Below, in pieces: positions 17,353 through 26,184 of a stretch of DNA of 64,000 nt. The stretch's first letter is position 1. The number at the start of each line of letters is the position of its first letter. Both the position numbers and the translations under genes were made by a program. The notes under the pieces were generated by a model. The model did not search any database. It worked only from the letters and a program-made list of their open reading frames with translations, and was not told the DNA's origin. The stretch is taken from assembly GCF_900094945.1 (NCBI RefSeq), contig NZ_FMAQ01000001.1:186001-250000 (forward strand). The letters run 5' to 3'. The DNA is from Gilliamella bombicola. Lineage in GTDB: Bacteria; Pseudomonadota; Gammaproteobacteria; Enterobacterales; Orbaceae.

Positions 17353-18138
17353 ATGCCAACAGTCAAATCATTCAAAACCAACCAAGCAACCTCTTTTATC
17401 CACCACGTTAAACAACAACGCCCACTAGTGCATTGCATAACTAATGATGTAGTCCAAAATTTTACCGCTAATATACTACTTGCTATTGGCGCATCACCGG
17501 CAATGGTTGTTGCCGAGCAAGAAGTCGCTGAATTTGTTACCATTGCCGATAGTTTACTTATTAATATTGGCACCATTCACAGCAACATAGCCACAAGCAT
17601 GTTATTAGCTGCGACTAAAGCTCAGCAAACACAAACACCATGGGTACTCGATCCCGTCGCGGTAGGACCTGCACTTAATTATCGTACTGAAATTGCATAT
17701 CAATTATTATCATTAAAACCAACGGTAATACGTGGTAATGCCTCAGAAATATTAACACTAAATGGTCAAAACTCATCGGCAAAAGGACCTGATGGTCAAG
17801 ACTCAACCCAATCAGCTTTAAACGCTGCCAAAGAGCTTGCGCAAAAATATCAAACTATCGTTGCAGTGACAGGTGATATCGACTATGTCACTAACGGTAA
17901 CAACGTATATAGCATAACTGGGGGCGATATTGCTTTAACGAAAGTGACGGGAACAGGATGTTCATTATCCGCCATGGTAGCAGCTTTTATAGCCAATTCA
18001 CCTGACCCTTTATCTGCTACCGCCTCGGCATGTTTTATGATGAAAAAATCCGCTGAACTTGCCAACAAACAGCAAGGATTAGGCACCTTTACGGTATCTC
18101 TATTAGATCAACTCTCACTATTTAATCCATCACTTTAA
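17353..18138 (+). CDS. thiM: Hydroxyethylthiazole kinase
   Basis: The 262-residue ribokinase-like enzyme phosphorylates 4-methyl-5-(2-hydroxyethyl)thiazole for thiamine salvage. Motifs are PLVHCITNDVVQNFTAN, the ANILLAIGASPAM block, DPVAVG, and VTGTGCSLSAMVAAF near the C-terminus. I use the ATG at 17353, with AAGGAAG upstream; a longer in-frame reading from 17218 would translate the riboswitch and is wrong. It is the first gene of thiM-thiE-thiD. Confidence 0.96.
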   Translation: MPTVKSFKTNQATSFIHHVKQQRPLVHCITNDVVQNFTANILLAIGASPAMVVAEQEVAEFVTIADSLLINIGTIHSNIATSMLLAATKAQQTQTPWVLDPVAVGPALNYRTEIAYQLLSLKPTVIRGNASEILTLNGQNSSAKGPDGQDSTQSALNAAKELAQKYQTIVAVTGDIDYVTNGNNVYSITGGDIALTKVTGTGCSLSAMVAAFIANSPDPLSATASACFMMKKSAELANKQQGLGTFTVSLLDQLSLFNPSL

Positions 18139-18150
18139 TAAGGATAGAAG

Positions 18151-18792
18151 ATGAAAAAACAATTGGATTTAACCCTTTATTTAGTGCTCGATCCACTACT
18201 CTGTGGTGGTATTAGTGGTATGGTCAATACAACAAAAATTGCTGTCAAAAACGGCGTAACCGCTATACAGTTAAGATCAGAAAAAGAAATGGCAGGTAAA
18301 GATTGGTATCAAGCAGCATTAGCATTGAAAGAAGCGTTAAGTGATACAGCTATTCCATTATTTATAAATGATCATGTCGATATTGCTTTAGCAGTTAATG
18401 CCGATGGCGTACATATTGGACAAAGTGATTTACCTGCCGATATCACTCGCCAACTTATTGGCAAAGACAAATGGTTAGGGTTTTCAGTATCTAATCGCCA
18501 ACAACTTGATACCACTCCTTGGCAACTGGTTGATTATATTGGTATTGGTCCTATCTTTCCAACAACAACCAAAAAAGATGCAACGGCCGCACTGGGAACC
18601 GAACAGTTAACCAAGTTAGTAGAACTAAAGCAGCGCCCTGCTGTTGCCATTGGTGGTATTGATGAAAACAATGTAACTAATGTCATCCAAACAGGCATTG
18701 ACGGTATTGCAGTGGTTTCGGCTATTTGTGGCCAAAAAGATATTCAACAAGCAACGTTATCGCTTATTAACAAAATCAAACAAGCTAAATAG
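18151..18792 (+). CDS. thiE: Thiamine-phosphate synthase
   Basis: The 213-residue TIM-barrel enzyme joins HMP-pyrophosphate and thiazole phosphate to give thiamine phosphate. Visible motifs are AIQLRSEKE, FINDHVDIALAVNADGVHIGQSDLP, DYIGIGPIFPTTTKKDA and VAIGGI. It starts 12 bp after thiM, with AAGGA before the ATG, and precedes thiD by 11 bp. The operon thus covers salvage of both halves plus their coupling. Confidence 0.96.
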   Translation: MKKQLDLTLYLVLDPLLCGGISGMVNTTKIAVKNGVTAIQLRSEKEMAGKDWYQAALALKEALSDTAIPLFINDHVDIALAVNADGVHIGQSDLPADITRQLIGKDKWLGFSVSNRQQLDTTPWQLVDYIGIGPIFPTTTKKDATAALGTEQLTKLVELKQRPAVAIGGIDENNVTNVIQTGIDGIAVVSAICGQKDIQQATLSLINKIKQAK

Positions 18793-18803
18793 GAAATACT
18801 ATT

Positions 18804-19598
18804 ATGACAACAATTGCATTAACCATTGCTGGATCTGACCCTAGCGGTGGCGCAGGTATTCAAGCCGATTTAAAAACCTTTTCTGCACTCGGCGCCTATG
18901 GCATGTCGGTCATCACGGCTCTAACGGCACAAAGCACACAAGGGGTTGATGCGGTATTAGCGATCTCGCCCGAATTTATTGAAGCCCAATTTAATACGCT
19001 TTATCAAGATATTCAAATTGATAGTGTAAAAATGGGCATGCTCATGAATAAAGAGATAGTCACAACCGTCCACCACCTGCTAAAAACCAATCCAATCCCG
19101 ATCATCGTCTTAGACACCGTCATGGTCGCCAAAGGGGGGCATTCGCTCCTAAAACCTGACGCCATCACAGCCATTCGTGAACTTTTACTCCCCCTAGCAA
19201 CCATCATCACGCCCAATCTACCAGAAGCCGCCGCGCTACTTGATTGTGACGAAGCAAAAACTGAAGATGACATGCAAAAGCAAGGGTATGAATTACTCAA
19301 GTTAGGCTGTAAAGCGGTATTAATGAAAGGAGGACATTTGCCCAGCAATGAAAGCCCTGATTATTTAATCACTCAAAATAACACAGTTAAAATAACCGCC
19401 CCACGCATTCAAACAAAAAACACCCACGGCACTGGTTGCACATTATCCGCAGCGATTGCCGCATTATTACCTAACAACAGCTTACCAGATGCAATAGCCC
19501 AAGCCAAAAATTATCTACATGGCGCAATTAGTCATGCTAACGATTTAAATATAGGGAAAGGGATTGGACCAACACACCATTTTTACCGTTGGTGGTAA
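18804..19598 (+). CDS. thiD: Hydroxymethylpyrimidine/phosphomethylpyrimidine kinase
   Basis: The 264-residue ribokinase-family enzyme makes HMP-PP by two phosphorylations. Motifs are IAGSDPSGGAGIQADLKTF (residues 8-26), SVKMGML, DTVMVAKGGHSLL, ITPNLPEAA and THGTGCTLSAAIAAL near the C-terminus. It is the last gene of the riboswitch-controlled operon. No de novo genes (thiC, thiG, thiF) are in this window. Confidence 0.96.
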   Translation: MTTIALTIAGSDPSGGAGIQADLKTFSALGAYGMSVITALTAQSTQGVDAVLAISPEFIEAQFNTLYQDIQIDSVKMGMLMNKEIVTTVHHLLKTNPIPIIVLDTVMVAKGGHSLLKPDAITAIRELLLPLATIITPNLPEAAALLDCDEAKTEDDMQKQGYELLKLGCKAVLMKGGHLPSNESPDYLITQNNTVKITAPRIQTKNTHGTGCTLSAAIAALLPNNSLPDAIAQAKNYLHGAISHANDLNIGKGIGPTHHFYRWW

Positions 19599-19618
19599 TC
19601 GCACAATAAACAAACTAA

Positions 19619-19663
19619 ATGGGATTTAAGTTGTCAACTATTGTATATAACAACCAATCCCAT
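19619..19663. terminator. Stem-loop between convergent thiD and 19671 genes
   Basis: ATGGGATT (19619-19626) and AATCCCAT (19656-19663) are perfect complements, and an inner GTTG/CAAC pair extends the stem. It lies in the 72-bp gap between convergent genes, so it may end either transcript. No clear T-run follows on either strand. Confidence 0.45.
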
Positions 19664-19670
19664 ACCTTAA

Positions 19671-20126
19671 CTAATGCAGATTCTTTGCTTCACTTGTGCT
19701 ACAAGTAAGTGTCCCTTTTTTTCCTTGTTCATTTTTAGAGTAGTCAGCCCAACAACTTTTCATTGATAAATCAATTTTTTTTATTAACTCAATTCTGCTT
19801 GTACTGTAAGCGCAACTAACATAATAAGGTTCAACGTCTGTATAGTGATTAACTTCCCATATTAACTCATGTTTCTTACCATCAACCGTTCCTTTTGCTG
19901 GTTTTAAAACCGCCATTCTAGAAGGATGATCATAATAAACAATCATGCTATGAAAAGCGCTACTCAGACTATCTTTCTCAAAAACCTCCCATCCTTCGGG
20001 CATGTTTTCTACTTTTTCTTTAACGTCGATTTTTTGTGGGCACTCAATCTGATAAGCATTAACAAAAAAAACCGCACCAAACCAAACTACGACAGCTATT
20101 GTCATACTCAATATTTTTTCTTTCAT
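19671..20126 (-). CDS. Small exported protein, resembles STY0301 family
   Basis: The 151-residue protein opens with a signal peptide or anchor (about residues 7-24, ending VNAYQ). The mature part has four Cys residues in the pattern IECPQKI, YYVSCAYS, KSCWADY and LTCSTS, consistent with two disulfides. The ECPQ opening, a GWEVF block and the late CAY and C motifs recall the STY0301 family of small secreted proteins of unknown function. I could not confirm this by search. It is followed on the same strand (upstream in transcription) by the HMA-domain gene, 50 bp away. Confidence 0.6.
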   Translation of the reverse strand: MKEKILSMTIAVVVWFGAVFFVNAYQIECPQKIDVKEKVENMPEGWEVFEKDSLSSAFHSMIVYYDHPSRMAVLKPAKGTVDGKKHELIWEVNHYTDVEPYYVSCAYSTSRIELIKKIDLSMKSCWADYSKNEQGKKGTLTCSTSEAKNLH

Positions 20127-20176
20127 ATTATATATCCTGCTAATAATAGCAATATAAATAACGAGATAAAAACTCG

Positions 20177-20383
20177 CTAAGGTGTCACAATCCTAACAAA
20201 GTCATAGCCAGCGTTGTTAACAGCATCAATTACGGCTTCTTGAGAGATAGTACTATTTGCAATATCAACTTCGTGCTTGATTAAATCAACAGTCACCTTT
20301 GCCTTTGGATCGATATCATTGATCGCTTTTGTTATTGCTTTAACACAATGTTGACAACTCATATTATCGACGATTAATTTCAT
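20177..20383 (-). CDS. CopZ-like heavy-metal-associated (HMA) domain protein
   Basis: The 68-residue protein is a single HMA fold with the metal motif MSCQHC at residues 8-13 and the ferredoxin-like ending AVNNAGYDFVRI. Such proteins carry Cu(I), or less often other metals, to P-type ATPases. No CopA-type ATPase or metal-responsive regulator is adjacent, so the partner must lie elsewhere. The gene appears complete. Confidence 0.88.
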   Translation of the reverse strand: MKLIVDNMSCQHCVKAITKAINDIDPKAKVTVDLIKHEVDIANSTISQEAVIDAVNNAGYDFVRIVTP

Positions 20384-20508
20384 AGATTCTCGCTACTTTT
20401 ACTGGTTATAGTCTTAATAAAAATTTACATAAAAAAAACTAAAATTACTACAATTTTATCCATAATATGATAGCATCATATTTCAATCAACACTTATAAC
20501 AAATCATT

Positions 20509-21453
20509 ATGATGAAGAAAATAAAATATTGTTTATTATTAACTTTAAGCTTAACCCTTGTGGGTTGTTTTGGTGCTAACCAATCTAGTATCAACCGTTG
20601 GATTGACAATCCTACTGCTAACGAAATAAAAGTCACTATAGATGGTAAAGAATTAACGATTCCAGCCAAATCAGGTATTAACTATACATTTGAATACGGC
20701 AAACATACCTTATCGTATAATAATGACGACTTCAATTTTGTCGTAAAACCGGCTCAATTTGGCGAATTAGGTCTTATTAACCCAACACAAAGTAACTATT
20801 ACTTATACACAGTCATCTATTCAACCTCTGAGATGAATGATGAACAATACGAAAAGATCTTAAGAGAAAACAGAGAAATAAATAGCATCCCAGTCATTAT
20901 TGATGGTAAAGAGCAAGAAATAGAAATGCCAGCAAAATTAATCAATGATGTATTTATTGAACACAGCCAATATCATTGGGATTATTCTTATGATCAGCCT
21001 TTCCCAAAAGAAATAACTCAAGACCTAAAATTAAAGAAAAACCAATCTTATCAACAACGTTATAGAAAATTATATCGTGAAAGCGACTTTATTGAATTCT
21101 TAAAAGAAGATGAACAAGAAGACATTAGCTTCCCTTACAATCCTAAAAAGTTCAGCGAGATAAGCCAATATGTTATTCCTAAGATTGACTTAAATAACAT
21201 AAAATGCGAAGCCGGTCGCCAATATATGGAAGGCCTGTTAAATGATTGGAATCATCTTATGACATTAAAAGGTAGTGATTTTACAAAACCATACGACAAT
21301 TTGGCATCAAATGATGCAATGGCTAAAAGCTATGGTTCAGAAGACAAATGTACAGAAGCAAACGATCCTGAGAAAACTTATAGCAAAGAATTGAGGCAAT
21401 TCGTTGATGCTCTCAGAAATACTCGCGATGTTAACTTTTATGTAGTTAAATAG
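20509..21453 (+). CDS. Predicted lipoprotein of unknown function
   Basis: The 314-residue protein starts with a lipoprotein signal (MMKKIKYCLLLTLSLTLVGC; lipobox LVGC, Cys20). The mature N-terminal part (about 30-110) is beta-rich, repeating a DNPTANEIKVTIDGKEL type of strand pattern. The rest is charged and rich in Lys, Glu and Tyr. I recognise no family. It stands alone and is followed by a strong terminator. Whether the lipoprotein stays in the inner membrane or goes to the outer membrane is not clear (residue +2 is Phe, not Asp, which favours the outer membrane). Confidence 0.7.
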   Translation: MMKKIKYCLLLTLSLTLVGCFGANQSSINRWIDNPTANEIKVTIDGKELTIPAKSGINYTFEYGKHTLSYNNDDFNFVVKPAQFGELGLINPTQSNYYLYTVIYSTSEMNDEQYEKILRENREINSIPVIIDGKEQEIEMPAKLINDVFIEHSQYHWDYSYDQPFPKEITQDLKLKKNQSYQQRYRKLYRESDFIEFLKEDEQEDISFPYNPKKFSEISQYVIPKIDLNNIKCEAGRQYMEGLLNDWNHLMTLKGSDFTKPYDNLASNDAMAKSYGSEDKCTEANDPEKTYSKELRQFVDALRNTRDVNFYVVK

Positions 21454-21480
21454 TATTGGTAATATTATTTTACTGGAAAG

Positions 21481-21504
21481 AGGCTGCTTTGCAGCCTTTT
21501 TTTG
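21481..21504 (+). terminator. Intrinsic terminator after the 20509 lipoprotein
   Basis: AGGCTGC-TTT-GCAGCCT (21481-21497) is a perfect seven-base-pair hairpin followed by a run of T residues. It lies 28 bases after the lipoprotein stop codon. Confidence 0.93.
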
Positions 21505-21530
21505 TTTTTGGGTAAAGATTGTTAAATTAA

Positions 21531-21810
21531 AAATTCAATAAAATTAACACCTTTTCTGACCGATTTTTTGATGATTAAATGGATGTTATTAAAACGCTCT
21601 ATTCGTGATTTTGTTGATTTGTTGTATACCAACCTTTACTTAGGTTGTGTAAGTGATTGATTTAGCTTAAAAACAGCAAAATAAAAACTTCAATAAAATC
21701 AATACCTTTCCTGACCACTTTTTGGTTAGTTAGATGGCTGTTATTAGGATATGCTATTCTTGTTTTTACTAGTTTGTTAGTGTTAGCGTTTTGCCTAGGT
21801 TGTGTAAGAG
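21531..21810. repeat. Two direct repeats with 155-bp period
   Basis: Copy 1 (about 21531-21655) and copy 2 (about 21686-21810) align without net indels at an offset of 155. Matching points include TTCAATAAAAT (21534 and 21689), TTTTCTGACCG against TTTCCTGACCA, GGATGTTATTA against GGCTGTTATTA, and TAGGTTGTGTAAG (21641 and 21796). The first 35 bases recur in degenerate form at about 23310-23347. No open reading frame or known element explains them. They fill most of the 525-bp gap before the AI-2E-family permease. Confidence 0.75.
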
Positions 21811-21979
21811 TTTTCTTTAACCTGTTAAAAATTCTTAACTAAACTATGAACAGTTCATGTTTAATTAGTAACAAAAAAAGACGAATAATGAACTCTCTGC
21901 TATAATTCTGTTAATTTTTTACCGTTACCACGTATCGTGTTTTAATTAAATAAGTTTTTATTAAAGGGAAATTTTCTTT

Positions 21980-23011
21980 ATGCCACTAAGTAATAATCAA
22001 AAATTAGGTCTATTTTGCCTTGTTTTGTTTTCTGTTTTTTTTATTATTTTAATGCAAGTTCATTTAATGCCGGCAGTGATAGCTGGCTTGTTAACCTATA
22101 CGTTAACACAAAAATTAGATGATTTTTTATCACGAAAAATGGTACGTTTTAGTCATCAATCAAAATTAGTTTCGGTACTAGTACTCACGACACTGATTAT
22201 GGGCATTTTTATCGGCGGCTTTTGGTATTTATTTGCTTGGTTTGTTGATATGGCCAAGCATCCAACCGAAACGTTAATGAATTTGAAATTAGTGGTCAAT
22301 AATGTAATAAACAGTCTACCGCCAAGTATTACCCATTATTTACCTGATGATTTAGACGAAGTTAAATCAACTATAATGATTTACCTTAAAGATCATGTCT
22401 TTTATCTACAATCTATCATTAAAAAAGTATTTCATGATTTAATTATATTAATTGTGGGAATGATTATTGGATTAATTTTGGGTTATAAAGAAAATCAACG
22501 CAACACTGAACATAATAAAATTACACAAAGAGCATTAACCAAAGCCTTAAAATCCAGCTTAAACCGGTTAGTTGTAGTATTTCAATATGTAGCTATGTCT
22601 CAAGTTGTGATCGCATTATTTAATACGATGATGACCGCTATTTTGCTATTTATTATTTTGCCTGTATTTGGCATTCATTTGCCATTTAGTAAAAGTTTAG
22701 TGTTAGCCACATTTGTTTTTGGTCTTATTCCAATTATTGGTAACTTGATTGTTAATGGATTAATCTTTTTTGTTGCATTTACCATATCATTTACTGTCGC
22801 AATGGGGATTATTGTTTATTTAATCTTAATTCATAAAATGGAATATGTACTTAATGCAAAAATAGTCGGGACAAAAATTCATGCAGGTATCTGTGAATTG
22901 TTAATTGCGATGCTCTTTTTAGAGACCCTTTTTGGCGTTATTGGTTTAATTTTTGCACCTATTTTTTATGCATTTATTAAATTATCATTAAAAGAGCTAA
23001 GAATTATTTAA
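21980..23011 (+). CDS. AI-2E family transporter (PerM-like permease)
   Basis: The 343-residue protein has about seven membrane helices: two at the N-terminus (about 8-45), one near 60-85, one near 150-170, and a C-terminal group from about 200 to 335. This is the layout of the AI-2E/PerM/TqsA family. Family features include the FGLIPIIGNLIVNG block near residue 245 and IHKMEYVLNAKIVGTKIHAG near 285. Members are linked to autoinducer-2 export, Na+/H+ antiport or unknown substrates, so the substrate is not assigned. AAAGGGAA lies upstream of the ATG. The gene is isolated and flanked on both sides by repeated, non-coding DNA. Confidence 0.8.
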   Translation: MPLSNNQKLGLFCLVLFSVFFIILMQVHLMPAVIAGLLTYTLTQKLDDFLSRKMVRFSHQSKLVSVLVLTTLIMGIFIGGFWYLFAWFVDMAKHPTETLMNLKLVVNNVINSLPPSITHYLPDDLDEVKSTIMIYLKDHVFYLQSIIKKVFHDLIILIVGMIIGLILGYKENQRNTEHNKITQRALTKALKSSLNRLVVVFQYVAMSQVVIALFNTMMTAILLFIILPVFGIHLPFSKSLVLATFVFGLIPIIGNLIVNGLIFFVAFTISFTVAMGIIVYLILIHKMEYVLNAKIVGTKIHAGICELLIAMLFLETLFGVIGLIFAPIFYAFIKLSLKELRII

Positions 23012-23300
23012 ATTTAATCATTAATTCATCAAGTTACTATTATCATAAGTTGTGCTATTAAGGAATCAATTGTTTATTATTGATCAATTAGCAAGCTAAA
23101 TGTTGAACAATCGAATACAGCTATAGCACAACTTATAGCACTGATAATACGATGGGCTAGTTTGTTACTTCTTCTTCCACACTTTCCGCGCCTTAGTAGG
23201 TGCTATAGCTTTTTTATTACTTTTATGACAAAGTAGTTTTTAACTTTTGACCGTACTATTTTAGGGGGAGTAACAATGGTTGTTCACCCCAAAAAACAAC
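23012..23300. other. Non-coding gap with long inverted repeat and GC-rich hairpin
   Basis: ATAAGTTGTGCTAT (23045-23058) is exactly complementary to 23123-23136, with 64 bases between. A second structure, GGGGGAGTAACAATGGTTG with TTCACCCC (about 23262-23290), can form a hairpin. No gene or promoter is convincing here. The arms could be a small mobile-element remnant, a structured RNA, or part of the AI-2E gene's 3' untranslated region. Confidence 0.5.
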
Positions 23301-23327
23301 AAAAAAATAAATTGAATAAAATCAATT
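23301..23327 (-). terminator. Terminator-like end of mnmE, within a repeat copy
   Basis: On the minus strand AATTGA-TTTTAT-TCAATT (23327-23310) forms a six-base-pair hairpin followed by seven T residues (23307-23301). It lies about 30 bases after the mnmE stop. The sequence is also the third partial copy of the repeat seen at 21531-21810. Confidence 0.5.
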
Positions 23328-23357
23328 ACTTTTCTGAACGATTTTTATAAAGTATGT

Positions 23358-24719
23358 TTACTTACCTATGCAAAACGAACTAAATATGCGACCTAACAAA
23401 TCATCAGAGGTAAATTGCCCTGTGATTTCACTTAATGCTTCTTGTGCTAGCCTTAGTTCTTCGGCAAGCAATTCACCTGCATGGAATGTGATAAGTTGGT
23501 GCTTACCATTGTTTAAGTGATCTGCCGCTTTTTCGAGTGCTTGTAAGTGGCGACGTCGGGCTAAGAATCCACCTTCAGTACTACTAGTAAAACCCATGGC
23601 CTGTTTTAGATGTTCACGTAGTAAGGCAATACCTTCACCTGTTCGTGCCGAAAGTTGAATAAGTGAGTAGCCGTTTACTTCACTATATCCTAGTGCTTCG
23701 CCCGTTAAATCGGCTTTGTTGCGGATGACAGTGACAGGCATCTGTTTTGGTAAACGTTCAATAAATTCTGGCCATAGTTTTTCTGGATTGGTTTCGTTGG
23801 TGGTGGTGCTATCGACCATAAATAATACGCGATCAGCTTGTTCAATTTCTTGCCAAGCGCGTTCAATGCCGATTCGTTCCACTTCGTCACTCGCTTCACG
23901 TAGTCCGGCTGTGTCAATAATATGTAGTGGCATGCCGTCGATATGGATATGCTCGCGTAAAACATCTCGGGTTGTGCCTGCTATATCAGTCACAATAGCA
24001 GCATCACGACCAGCTAAGGCATTAAGTAAGCTTGATTTACCGGCATTAGGGCGCCCAGCGATGACGACTTTCATGCCTTCGCGTAGTAGTGTGCCTTGCT
24101 TTGCTTCTTGCCTGACTTCGTTTAAGTGAGTAATAACTTCATTTAGCTGGGCCTCAATTTTGCCATCAGATAAAAAGTCGATTTCTTCTTCAGGAAAGTC
24201 AATCGCCGCTTCGGTAAATATCCTTAAGTGAATCAATGATTCAACAAGCGCATGTATTTTTTTGGAAAATACGCCTTGTAGTGATGAGATTGCCGATTTT
24301 GCTGCTTGCTCAGAACTAGCATCAATTAAATCAGCAATCGCTTCGGCTTGAGCAAGATCTAATTTATCATTTAAAAATGCACGCTCTGAAAACTCCCCTG
24401 GACGAGCAATGCGGACATTGGGGATTTCAAGAATGCGTTTTAAAAGTAAGTCTAAAATAATCGGCCCACCGTGACCTTGTAATTCAAGGACATCTTCACC
24501 AGTAAATGAGTGGGGATTAGGGAAAAATAAGGCAATACCTTCATCTAGAGTGGTGCCATTCGATGCTAAAAACGGTAAATAATCGGCATGACGCGGTTTA
24601 GGCAATTTACCTAATACAGCTTGGGCAACTGCTTGCGCTTTGGGTCCTGAAATACGTAAAATACCTACCCCTCCACGGCCGGGTGGCGTTGCTTGTGCGA
24701 CAATAGTATCAGATTTCAT
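23358..24719 (-). CDS. mnmE: tRNA modification GTPase MnmE
   Basis: The 453-residue enzyme works with MnmG to place the 5-carboxymethylaminomethyl group on wobble U34 of certain tRNAs. An N-terminal tetrahydrofolate-binding domain ([16 protein letters not shown] at about 10-25) is followed by a helical domain and an inserted G domain with [14 protein letters not shown] (about 221-234), DTAGLREA (DxxG) and NKAD. The C-terminal FCIGK carries the catalytic Cys. It is complete. In E. coli it follows yidC, but here the upstream neighbour is the DUF218 gene, 145 bp away. Confidence 0.97.
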   Translation of the reverse strand: MKSDTIVAQATPPGRGGVGILRISGPKAQAVAQAVLGKLPKPRHADYLPFLASNGTTLDEGIALFFPNPHSFTGEDVLELQGHGGPIILDLLLKRILEIPNVRIARPGEFSERAFLNDKLDLAQAEAIADLIDASSEQAAKSAISSLQGVFSKKIHALVESLIHLRIFTEAAIDFPEEEIDFLSDGKIEAQLNEVITHLNEVRQEAKQGTLLREGMKVVIAGRPNAGKSSLLNALAGRDAAIVTDIAGTTRDVLREHIHIDGMPLHIIDTAGLREASDEVERIGIERAWQEIEQADRVLFMVDSTTTNETNPEKLWPEFIERLPKQMPVTVIRNKADLTGEALGYSEVNGYSLIQLSARTGEGIALLREHLKQAMGFTSSTEGGFLARRRHLQALEKAADHLNNGKHQLITFHAGELLAEELRLAQEALSEITGQFTSDDLLGRIFSSFCIGK

Positions 24720-24864
24720 CTTTATTCATTTTTAAATTAAAACAGCAATGTTGCCATGATACCATGGACAACAAGTAAAAACAGCTATTGCTTATGGTGA
24801 TACTTTGATTAGCCGATTGAATTAAAAACAGTGTATCAATAAAAATCTGAGCTCATCGCAACCA

Positions 24865-25464
24865 TCATTCTTGTTTAAGTTGTTCTTTAGGATGATCAAA
24901 TAACCAAGAGTTTGCTAATGCTAATGGCTCTCTTATCATTGCGATATATTTATCAAAATTAGACCAATTCAACGGCGCAGAGAGACCTGATATTTGCTCG
25001 AATCCTGAACGTTTAGCCAACATGACTGAGCGCAATAAATGAAAGTCATTAGTGACAACGACGGTTTTGCCTAAAGGTAAGATATCATTTGCATAAAGAA
25101 ATTGTTGAGCGGTGCGAGTTGATTTATCTTCTATATAAACTCTTGATGATTCAATGCCTTTTTTAATTAAGTAATCAGCCATTACACTAGCTTCGGTTGC
25201 GGATTCGTCTTTACCTTGTCCACCACAGACTATAGCTTTTGTGTTGGGATTATTGTGTAGATAAGTCACCGCAACATCTAAACGCGTTTGTAATGTCAAG
25301 GGCGCCTGCGCAGGTGTTCCCACTACTTGGGATCCTAAAATAACCATGGTGTCAGCATTATCTTGTGGTGGTTGCTGGGTATAGACAAAAATAACCACAT
25401 TGCAAACAATAAAATAACCGAGTATGCCAATAACGGCATACTTTATTAGTTGTATCATGTTCAT
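24865..25464 (-). CDS. DUF218 (YdcF/SanA-like) membrane-anchored protein
   Basis: The 199-residue protein has an N-terminal membrane helix (about 8-28) and a DUF218 domain with MVILGSQVVG near 44, ICGGQG-like VCGGQGKDE, EASVMADYL and VVTNDFHLLRS. The family includes SanA and YdcF of E. coli; SanA affects envelope permeability. The exact role is unknown. The ATG directly abuts the TGA of tag (TGAATG), so the two are translationally coupled. Confidence 0.85.
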   Translation of the reverse strand: MNMIQLIKYAVIGILGYFIVCNVVIFVYTQQPPQDNADTMVILGSQVVGTPAQAPLTLQTRLDVAVTYLHNNPNTKAIVCGGQGKDESATEASVMADYLIKKGIESSRVYIEDKSTRTAQQFLYANDILPLGKTVVVTNDFHLLRSVMLAKRSGFEQISGLSAPLNWSNFDKYIAMIREPLALANSWLFDHPKEQLKQE

Positions 25465-26037
25465 TCACTTAAATTCCTTTTTAAAGCAATATTCAAAATG
25501 GTCATTGACTAACCCCATGGACTGCATAAAAGCATAACAAATCGTTGAACCAACAAAACTAAAACCTTTCTTTTTTAATGCTTTTGACATTTTGTCCGAG
25601 GTTTCTGTGCTAACAGGAAGTTCGCTTTTGTCTTTGTAATAATGAGTAATTGGTTTACCATCAACAAAAGACCAAATAAATTGTGAAAAATCTTCGTTAT
25701 TTTTTTGCATTAATAAATACGCTTGGGCATTTTTGATTATGCTATTTAGCTTTAGTCGATTACGTATTAGTCCTTTGTTTTCCATGAATAATTCAATATC
25801 TTTTTCAGTCAATTGAACAATTTTTTCAGGATTAAAATCAAAAAAACAACGGCGATATTCTTGCCGTTTTTTTAGTACTGTGATCCAAGACAAACCCGCT
25901 TGTTGACCTTCTAAGCAAATTTTTTCAAATAACTTAAGGCTATCATATTGGGGAATGCCCCATTCGTTGTCATGATAAGCAATATACAGCGGATCGTTTG
26001 TCACCCAACTGCAACGCTTTACTTTTGGATCTATCAT
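25465..26037 (-). CDS. tag: DNA-3-methyladenine glycosylase I
   Basis: The 190-residue base-excision enzyme removes 3-methyladenine. It shows RCSWVTNDPLYIAYHDNEWG (residues about 8-27) and the C-terminal NDHFEYCF. Its Cys9, His22, His180 and Cys184 match the zinc ligands of E. coli Tag (Cys4, His17, His175, Cys179). It is first in a two-gene unit with the DUF218 gene. Confidence 0.95.
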   Translation of the reverse strand: MIDPKVKRCSWVTNDPLYIAYHDNEWGIPQYDSLKLFEKICLEGQQAGLSWITVLKKRQEYRRCFFDFNPEKIVQLTEKDIELFMENKGLIRNRLKLNSIIKNAQAYLLMQKNNEDFSQFIWSFVDGKPITHYYKDKSELPVSTETSDKMSKALKKKGFSFVGSTICYAFMQSMGLVNDHFEYCFKKEFK

Positions 26038-26184
26038 TTAATCATCCTTTTGAATTAACCACCATGGTATGGTGATATCTTTTTATCCAATATATTAAGA
26101 TTATAAATCAAATATACAGTTTAATGTCATTCATTAAATTTTTTTATGATGAAAAAAAAGGCTTGTTTTTGTGGCAGAATGGAG

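Noticed and set aside
21531-23347. CRISPR array or transposon at the repeats around the AI-2E gene
   Set aside because: There are no short regular repeats with unique spacers, no cas genes and no transposase; the copies are long, few and imperfect.
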